A stretch of 64,000 nucleotides of DNA, from NCBI GenBank assembly GCA_029876055.1, contig CM056874.1:4650001-4714000 (forward strand). The letters are read 5' to 3'. Source of the stretch: Madurella fahalii (taxonomy: Eukaryota > Ascomycota > Sordariomycetes > Sordariales). Positions 56,838 to 64,000 of the stretch are shown here, one piece after another (positions within the stretch are counted from its first letter, which is position 1; each line of letters begins with the position of its first letter). Made by a program: the position numbers and the translations under genes. The notes under the pieces were generated by a model, which did not search any database, was not told the origin of the DNA, and was given only the letters and a program-made list of their open reading frames with translations.

Positions 56838-58334
56838 CTACCGAATGTCTAGCTGGAACGGCTTGAAACGACCCCCTATCGTGGCGCATCGGGGGCATTT
56901 TCTGCGCGCTCCCTGCTCGCCCATCAAGACATCGACACACGCTTGGCAGAGGCCGCAGATGCACTCGGTACACGCATACGACTCTCTCAGTAACGAGACT
57001 CCCTGGCAAGCGGCGCAGTAGATTTGTGTGTTTTGAGACGAGTAGCTTGGGGACGAATCCGACAAACCCCGCGATTCGATGTGAAAATTTTCTCCGCTTT
57101 CGCCACTCTCGACCGACGGGAACGGTTCAGGTGCTTCAGGGTTGTATGAGGGAGGTGTGAGAGCTTGCTGCAGAGGGGATGCTTGGTAGCCCGTGAAGGT
57201 AGTTTGAGGGTAAGGCGGCAACGACGCCCGGTGAAGGGAGACGGGAGATTGGGGAACCTGGCTCGTCAGGCGTGGGTCGAACATGGGAGGGAACTTCAGA
57301 CTCACTGGAGTTCTGTCCTCATCTATGTCTTCCGTAGCCGAGGCCGCTGCGTCAATCAGGTCCTCCCAGCGCTTGCCAAAGTCTCCCGTCGGCTCGGCCG
57401 AGAGAGCTTTCCTATCGACACCCCCAGGTCGTAGGAGATCAGAGTTACCGTCGTTCTGGATCCGGCGGAGCCAGTCCGCGCCTGGGCCTCGAGACTTCCT
57501 TCTCTGGTGGCTCCTTTTCGAGATGGACTGCTTCCGCGGTCGGCTAGGGCCCAGCGGTCTGTGGAGCGGAGGGAGTGTCGAAGAGCGGCCAGGAGGAGAG
57601 TTCGACATAATTGACGGCAGAATTTCTCGCTGAAATGGCACGCTTGTAATATCGGCATTTGTCAGATGAATCGGAGGCAGCTCGATGGATCTCCTCGGCC
57701 TCCTTCCCCCCTCATGATCAGAGTGCCAGTCCTGTTCGCCCCGAGTTTAATAAGCATGCAGAAGCCCCACGCCTAGGAGCGGTATCTACTTACGCCGTCC
57801 GATTCCCAGCCGTGGTCGCTTTTGTGGTTGCTGTGCAGCTGCGCTAGGGCAGCTGCAGCTGGGTACACGGCAGTGCCAGCATATTCGTCGAGTTTGCGCG
57901 GCGTTCCCGGGCCGTTGGATTCGTCTCGACGGAACCCTTGCGAAACTCCCTTAGTCTGACTGGCATGGGACAGGCCCGAATTTGGCTGGGTCTGAGGTCG
58001 CTCACTCGGCGGGGTGTTGATCATGAGCAGAAAGCTCTCCTCGGTCGCGGGCAGTTTGGCAATGTAGTGCTCGGGATGCGCTCGACGAATGTGCTCCTGC
58101 ATTGAGCGATACCGCTTCTCCTGGAATTCCAATCTCGTCAGTCTCCCCGAATGCAGGTTGTGGAGCAAGTCAGAACGGCGGCGACAGGGAGCGAGCCCGG
58201 TCAGCTGGGTGCCGACTCACCCCGATGCAGCGCTTGCGGCAGCTGGAGCCATCTTGGTTCTGCAGCGGACAGACAACCTCGTTGTTCGCGTCGGTGATTG
58301 AGAAGGACGATGTCAGGGACGAGCGAGGCGGCAT
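56838..58334 (-). CDS. Fungal protein with N-terminal and C-terminal zinc-binding modules
   Basis: Exons 58334-58221, 58120-57794 and 57731-56838 give 444 residues. The N-terminal module has Cys pairs and a His pair (VCPLQNQDGSSCRKRCIG joined to EKRYRSMQEHIRRAHPEHYI), a C2H2-like finger, followed by AKLPATEESFLLMINTPPSE, a block I associate with conserved ascomycete proteins. The finger is whole only if the first intron ends at the TTCCAG just before EKR, which is phase-perfect. The middle is Ser/Pro-rich and disordered. The C-terminal 60 residues hold a cysteine module of CxxC type (IYCAACQG, then YACTECICGLCQACVDVL, then RRKCPRCATIGGRFKPFQLD), RING or zinc-ribbon-like. It may be a transcription regulator or ubiquitin ligase; function is not established here. 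Three exons keep frame throughout. Confidence 0.85.
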
Positions 58335-60814
58335 CTTGCAAGATCAAGCCCCACCATGCAGCCGTCGAGGGGTTCTGGCGGGGAGGCGTGGATGATAGCT
58401 GTCGTTGATAAGATAGGCGGTATCGCTGCGACTCAATTGAGATGACGGTGGCCTGTGATGCCAGGGCTGTTGCATTTGGCCTTTGTTGGCTCGGAGCTTG
58501 GGGAGGCGTGCTCCGGGGCTGAAGTCATAGAAAGGAAGAGCCCAAGCTCTTTGTAGGTGTAACGAGAAGGGTGTTTCGAAGAATGGGCGGGTGATGGTGG
58601 CAATGTCCTCTGGGGCGGGAACAAGAACAATGGATGGAGCAGCTTCGAATAGGAGGGCGGGGAGGCGAGCGGGGATATCCAGCGACCTCTCAGCAGCGCC
58701 AGCAGGCATGTACCTGGGCATGCAGCAACTCGACCCCGACTTGCGGCTTTGAAAGGGGGTCGCAGAGTTCCCATCATTGGCATGTACGGAAGTACAGTAC
58801 CTCGCTGAGCATGTACCTCGTTATTTATCTACCTTGGATACGCAAGGCACACTAGCTGTTCACGCCTCCACTTCGCCATTCGCCGAATAGACCAGCACAC
58901 GCAGTGGGCTGCATCAATCTACCTTGGCCAAGGAGGACATATAACGACGGACCTGCGTGTCTATGCCAGTGTTTCAAGGTAGTGAGTTGTACAGGATAGT
59001 ACCGCACCGATGGAAACGGTCCGAATTTCTGAACTCCCACTGTGCCGGCATAGCTTCGCCTCCAACAGGGGCCTCGGGAGCTGGAAGCGTGGGAGGGACA
59101 AGGGGAAGGTAAGGTGCGTCATGCCCTGTTATCAGGGCAGGGCACCCATAGCTGAGGTGTGGAAGGGTGGGACAGTTTGCGGCCTCCGAAGCGTTTGGCG
59201 GAGGAAGAAAGCCAGCCGCCTTCACATTTCGTCCCGCTGTCTCATCCTGAGGTATTGCTTGCCTCGTTGTGAGCATATTGGCCGCATTGGCGGTCGGATG
59301 GCAAGACTCGGAACTTGACACGGATGGCTGGCTCTCTTGACTCGATCGAGGAGCGGATGGCGAGCGACCGGATGCAGAGGAGTGGGGGTGCTGGCTGTGA
59401 GGATTGCTCTGCTTGAAAGGGAAGAGGACATGTCGCCTATGATTGGACGCCAGGTCGGATCGAAGCTGGGGGAAGCTGGGATCTGGAGCTTCCGCCAACA
59501 AGCTTTGACCTGCGAAACTCGAGAACTGCCAATGGTTTTGTTTCGCCGAAACCACCGGAGCGTTTCCAGGCGCCTGCCAGGTACGAAAATGAACAAGGAT
59601 ACGGGGGCCCAGAGATGCAAACCACCCAAAGCTTATCACTTCCTTGGGATAAAGCTCCTCTTCGTTTTCCAACGCTTCACAGACGGGAGGCTTGCGCTTC
59701 ACCGAGCAACCGTACCCACTTTGCAGGCTGCAGGCGCGCCAAGGTGGGTTTGCGGGGAGCCGGGGTGGCTTAACATAGGGTAGGGAATTGCGGGGCTGAG
59801 CCGGTCATTCATCCGCTCCCCCCCTTCACCTTTCGAGTCAGATTAGTTAATCAACTGTGACTGTGTCCCAGAGAGGTAAAAACCATATCTAACCACGCTT
59901 CGCTTCATAAACAAGAGAGTGGGAACTGTAAGAAGATTAGGGAAGGATAAATTCAAAGAGAAAAAAAAAAAAAGGGGGGGGGGGGGAGGGGAATAAAAAT
60001 GAATAAAAACAAAAAGTAAAGCTCTATATAAAAAAAAAGACGATCACTCTAGGTAGGCTAGGGGCCAAGGTTAACACAAAAGGGAGGGTTTGAAGGCAAT
60101 GATCCCTCCAGGGAGATGATTGGCTGATCTGGATCGTTCGCCCTCCCCTCGGCGTGGTAGAGCAGGCCCTAATCGGGCGACACAAAGTACGACAGAACCC
60201 TGGAAAAGAGTCCCTGATTGAATACTCGTTGCGCTTGGTTTGGCCAGTCAGAGCCGGTTGTATGGAGTGGCGACAAGGTCTGCCCCGTTTGCCGAGGTTG
60301 TGATAGGCGGCAAAAGCATAGAAGCGTTCTAGAAGCGTCGTGTTGAGTTACAGTATCCCCGTAATTAGTATTTGCCTACCTCTCTCTCCCATTTCATACA
60401 AAGCCCAACTCTGCTCAACAGCATCAACCGAGGTATAAGACTAATAGTCACACCGACCGTCTTGTACTATGTCACTGTTTCTGCTCTTCCCCTGCTACTA
60501 ATCTTGGCCCGAGACATAAGCTAGGAGTTGCACCATTTACATCCTTCGAGACAGACAAGCCGCGTGTGATGGCTCGGGGTATCATTTTCATTTGGTTCAT
60601 CTGTATCCGATGCTACGGCCTCTTCATAGAACGGGAGCTTCTATCCGCCTAGCCAACTTGAACAGAGATCTTGGTCCACCGGAAAGGAAATGACTGTTAA
60701 CATATCCACCACCGGAACTCGTCTCTCAGAGACCAGCTCCCATGAACCACAATTGGAGACCAGAGCAGCCCCGACTCAATAAAATCACGACAACAGAGCG
60801 CATGTCCCAGCACC
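58335..60814. other. 2.5 kb intergenic region
   Basis: Upstream region of the zinc-module gene and 3' flank of the EF-hand gene. A minus-strand open frame at 58974-59702 starts at GTG and has no motif. At about 59960-59996 an A13 run is followed by a G14 run, an extreme purine tract. Otherwise nothing is recognised. Confidence 0.5.
59959..59996. repeat. Homopurine tract (A run then G run)
   Basis: A continuous purine strand of A13 then G14 and AGGGG; such tracts can form triplex or quadruplex structure and are prone to sequencing error. Confidence 0.85.
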
Positions 60815-61989
60815 CTACTTCAGCTGCCGTAGAATCTCGGTCAAAAAGTCCTCAAAGCTCAGCGTGATGTACCCGTCCCGGTCTTCGTCGTAGCGCTTGA
60901 ACACGTCGGTCATGCGCTTAAGGCTGATGCACGCCTGGACGAACAGGTCGAAGCTCATGACGCCCTCGTTGCGCTTGTCGTAGGTGCGGAATAGCGTCTC
61001 GACAAAACGCTCGCTCAGGCGGTAGCGAAAGGCGACGAGCGCGTTGTTGAACTCGTCCAGGCTGATGTTGCCGGACCGGTCCTGGTCGAAGCGGTCAAAG
61101 AGGGTCCGCCACGAGGCCAGGAAGGACCACAGCCCGCAAAATTCCTCAAAGCCAATGGTGCCGCTTCGGTCGCTGTCAAACATGCGTATCATCATGCGCA
61201 CCGTCTGCGGGTCAAAGGCCGTCCAATCGCCGTTGACGAGCGCGGCCGAGAGTTCCTTTTCCGAGAGTTGGCCGGTGCCTATACGAGACGAAGCGGTTAG
61301 CAAATCTCAGGAGAGCGGTAGCTGGGGCTTTCAGGACGGATCAAGGCCGGGATACACACCATCCTTGTCTACGGCCCTGAAGAGCGGCAGCAGGGTCGGG
61401 TCGCCGGAACCGTCGCGCGGGGAGGGGCTCGGCGGCGGCCGCGAGCTCGCGGGCGGGAGGTTGTGATGGGCCGGTCGGGCAGTGGCGGTCGGGGGCGGGC
61501 TCATCCCGTAGCGCTCGGGCGGCGCCGTGTTTCTCGGCGATAGTCGACCAGGGTTGGGAGCGTATCGCTCAGTGTTGCTCCTGTGCTCGAGAGGGCGTGG
61601 CGGAGGCGGCTTGGTCTCGTATCGTGAAGAGGGAGCTGTAGAGACTGGAGACTTGACGCCACCTTTCTGCAAATCGCGAAAGACAGAGGGTTAGCTCCCA
61701 GGTCTCCTTGAGGGGGGGCGGCGCGTATGCGCAGGGTGGATTGCGAAGCTGAAACCGAGGGAATTCTCACTTGCTCAGGCTCCGCAAATCTAAAGCAAAT
61801 GTTAGCCAGGCGGTTCCGGTCACGTTTGCGCGGATGGTGATGATGGTTGTGATGGTTAGGTGTTTCCTAGCATACGCCGGCGCAAACACAGGCAGCAGCA
61901 AAAGCTCCCCGGGGCGTGCGACGGTGCGTCCTCCGGCATCCAACTTACCTGGGAAGCTCGTCCGGGTTGTACGGTCTGTTGTACGCCAT
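60815..61989 (-). CDS. PEF1: Penta-EF-hand calcium-binding protein (Pef1/ALG-2/peflin family)
   Basis: Calcium-binding adaptor of the penta-EF-hand family. Exons 61989-61949, 61789-61771, 61666-61360 and 61278-60815 give 276 residues; the second exon is just 19 nt. The start is MAYNRPYNPDELPRFAEPEQ. A Pro/Arg-rich N-terminal region (residues 30-95, with PPPPRPLEH and PPPSPSP) precedes five EF-hands: LFRAVDKDGTGQLSEKELSA (completed by the last splice), MFDSDRSGTIGFEEF, RFDQDRSGNISLDEF, TYDKRNEGVMSFDLF (degenerate loop) and RYDEDRDGYITLSFEDFLTE. Five EF-hands after a Pro-rich head is the layout of peflin and yeast Pef1, which acts in budding and cation stress. EF1 to EF3 have intact Asp/Glu ligands; EF4 lacks them and EF5 is slightly expanded, as is usual in dimerising penta-EF proteins. 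Confidence 0.93.
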
Positions 61990-63534
61990 GGCTGCAAGGG
62001 CTTGTTTTGCTGCGACTAGATACGAGATCGTCGCCGGTCGTTCTCCTGCGTGTGTCAGGTCTCGGGGGGTCTGGGTCCCGCAGGATCTTTAGTGTCAGCG
62101 AGGAAGCAAGGTATTTAAGCACCGTGATTTGCGCACTGCTTCACTTGCATGCAACCGCGTGTCGACTCAGCCGCAACTCTGCCTACAAAGTCCCTGCCGC
62201 AGCACCTTGTCAACCAACAGAGAGTGGAGAAGAGAGCCACGAGAGCGACAAACGCGCTGGGACGATTCCAATCGTCTGTTCGTATTAACCTCGACTCTTC
62301 AACTCAAGTGTGCTGTTCAATCCTTCCAAATGGGGTTTGCCCAGAATGGAGGGGTCTCAGGACGCGGTTCCTTGGCAGTGGAAACGGCTGTGCTCTCGGA
62401 TGGCAAGGTGCCGTCCGACGGCGGCTTGTACAAAGAATCGTTCGGGATCGAAGAGCAGACCAGCAGACAGCAGACGTGGAGCAGACAAACTGAACCTTAA
62501 TCGTGGCGGCCCAAAGAATGCAGAGTAGGGGACGAGGACGATGATGTTCTCCGCGGGACGCTGTAAATAGGCAGGTTGGAATGCGGTGTAATGCGAATGT
62601 AACCCGAATGTAATTACCAGTCATATTTTCCTGCCGCATCTTTAGCCGCTTGTGGTGTATCGCATGTAACTTATCCCACTGTTTTGTCGAAAATATCGTA
62701 TTTTTCGCACCATGGCATCAGAAGGTGGATCACCCACCCAGAGGTCTGTTGCCCCTCCGCCTCGTGCGTTCCGGGGGTTTACAGGGGCTCAGTTGTGTGC
62801 GGGTCTCGTTCAGCTAGCGTTCCCGAGTTTCAGCACCCCGGCCGAGTTTGGCAACTCTCCGCAGATCTCTTGTTCCCTTTTCTGTTCAATCTTATCAAAG
62901 CGGCGGTTTGGAGCCCAGGCAGTCTTGAAAGAATGAGCCGGTCACCCAATGTTGCAATCGGGCTCTCTGTGCGAGGCAGCTGTAACTGCCTGACCGATGT
63001 GCCCAAAGTCACACGTATCAATACTATCAGAGCTTCATTTTGATGGGGGCCGCAATCTGAACAGCTACGTGCTGGAATGGCTGAAGGACGATGGGGTTCC
63101 TGAAGCAGAAACCGAGTAATGTGACAAGGGACAATAGGGACTTTCGAGATGAGGCGAGACGCGGCCCGAAGCACGCTCCCGTCAAAGTCTCCACCGATAG
63201 TTCCCACTTGCGATGACTTGCAGCGCGGGAACAGTTTATTGACCGCAACTTTCCCGGCCGCTTCGAGGTTATGTAAGAAAAAGGATACCTGCCCTTGGCT
63301 GGCTTCTCGCTCCCATGCCAAAGTCCTTCTCCATTGCAACCATCGGGAATTCGATGTCCGTGTGATTCTTGGAAAAGCGCTTTGTGCCGTTCGCTTGGAC
63401 ACGCAAGGAGGAACATCAAACTCATCGTTGGGCTCCAACCTGGAGGATCGGAGATATTTCCAGAGACGAGATCCTGGGAGTGGCCATCGCAACAGGGACC
63501 CTCACATTGTCGAATCGAGCTCCCACTGACCGTC
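61990..63534. other. Divergent promoter region of the EF-hand and ChaC genes
   Basis: 1.5 kb. Open frames here, including a 220-codon minus-strand frame at 62830-63492 that begins with TTG, show no motifs. Nothing else is recognised. Confidence 0.5.
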
Positions 63535-64000
63535 ATGTCTGTTGAAGGTCCGCCCGCCCAGACAGACGAGCTCTGGTTGTTTGGCTACGGGTGAGTGCCG
63601 TGGACAGGACCTACCTAGGACCACATGAAACTAATCGTTGCTGCCCCTGGCTATGCAGAAGCTTGATCTGGAAACCACCACCGCACTTTGGTAGCTCTAC
63701 CTGATTCCTCCTTCATCTAAAACCCAGCCCCAACGGGCCGCTCGTCTCCTGGTTCGGCAAGACGGTAACTAACCGGGCCAAGACAGGAGAATCCCAGGCT
63801 GGGTGACCGGCTATGTCCGGAGGTTCTGGCAAGTATGTCGGCTTGTAACCCTGCTGTGCCCCCTCAACCCTCTTCTCCTGGCCGCCTTGTTTCCCGCGGA
63901 CGATATCCCCCTGACTCCCTGCGATCCCCATCTCCCGTTCCTCCGCGCCTTCACCCAGCCCGCCGGCCCCCCGATCGAGTCGCCCCATACTAATCATGTT
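63535..64000 (+). CDS. ChaC-type gamma-glutamylcyclotransferase (5' part)
   Basis: Enzyme of glutathione breakdown (gamma-glutamyl peptide to 5-oxoproline), cytosolic; yeast homologue Gcg1. Three short exons are visible: 63535-63590, 63659-63690 and 63783-63832, followed by a GTATGT donor; the rest is beyond the window. They join in phase to read ELWLFGYGSLIWKPPPHFDR and then RIPGWVTGYVRRFWQ. The GYGSLIW block is the 5-oxoproline-binding signature of the family and is itself interrupted by the first intron, between Gly and Ser. The GCCAAG acceptor for exon 3 was chosen because only it gives HFDRRIPGW. The visible intron 3 is longer than 160 nt. Without the remaining sequence the catalytic Glu cannot be checked. 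Confidence 0.88.

Noticed and set aside
58974..59702. 242-codon minus-strand open frame
   Set aside because: It starts with GTG, the first ATG is far inside, composition is low-complexity Ser/Pro, and it lies in the upstream region of the zinc-module gene.
62830..63492. 220-codon minus-strand open frame
   Set aside because: It starts at TTG and shows no motif or conserved-looking block; it lies in a divergent promoter region.

Overview
The window is nuclear DNA of a filamentous ascomycete, probably a Sordariomycete and plausibly Chaetomiaceae. That placement rests on gene content (a HET-domain gene, fungal Nup120, Vps26, Rad51, Vma13, an FHA-kinase), on mostly short introns (about 50-110 nt) with GT...AG ends and CTRAC-type branch sites, and on GC-rich codon use. 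No tRNA, rRNA, CRISPR array or intact transposon was seen. All gene models were assembled by hand from reading frames, splice sites and phase; no search was run.

Left part (1-15 kb): a Chk2/Rad53-type FHA-kinase cut by the window edge (-), a 4.7 kb stretch without a credible gene, a Skg3/Caf120-like PH-domain protein (+) whose frame breaks twice by one missing base, and a mitochondrial PP2C phosphatase of the Ptc7 type (+).

Middle part (15-28 kb): an accessory-looking, gene-poor stretch. It holds a short-chain dehydrogenase (-), a HET-domain protein (-), a CorA-like two-helix membrane protein with an upstream exon that does not fit in frame (-), a small unrecognised three-exon gene (+), and a 216 bp fold-back repeat near 25.7 kb.

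Right part (28-64 kb): compact housekeeping genes on both strands. They are Utp23 (ribosome assembly), a DUF726/Mil1-like protein, a candidate small secreted protein, V-ATPase subunit H, a Cys-rich one-pass membrane protein with 19 glycines, ribosomal protein L9, retromer Vps26 (with a GC-AG intron), nucleoporin Nup120, Rad51, a membrane-anchored disordered protein, an MGTRHL-family protein with an EGK repeat tail, a 2-oxoglutarate oxygenase of the isopenicillin-N-synthase type, a two-zinc-module protein, a penta-EF-hand protein and the first exons of a ChaC-type gamma-glutamylcyclotransferase running off the right edge.

The genes do not form one pathway. The checkpoint kinase and Rad51 share DNA-damage biology, and Vma13, Vps26 and the DUF726 protein share endomembrane biology, but their proximity is most likely ordinary fungal gene order. 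I did not find a convincing new multi-gene system. The items most worth a second look are the fold-back element, the double frame break in the PH-domain gene, the small secreted candidate, and the HET/CorA-like/orphan island.
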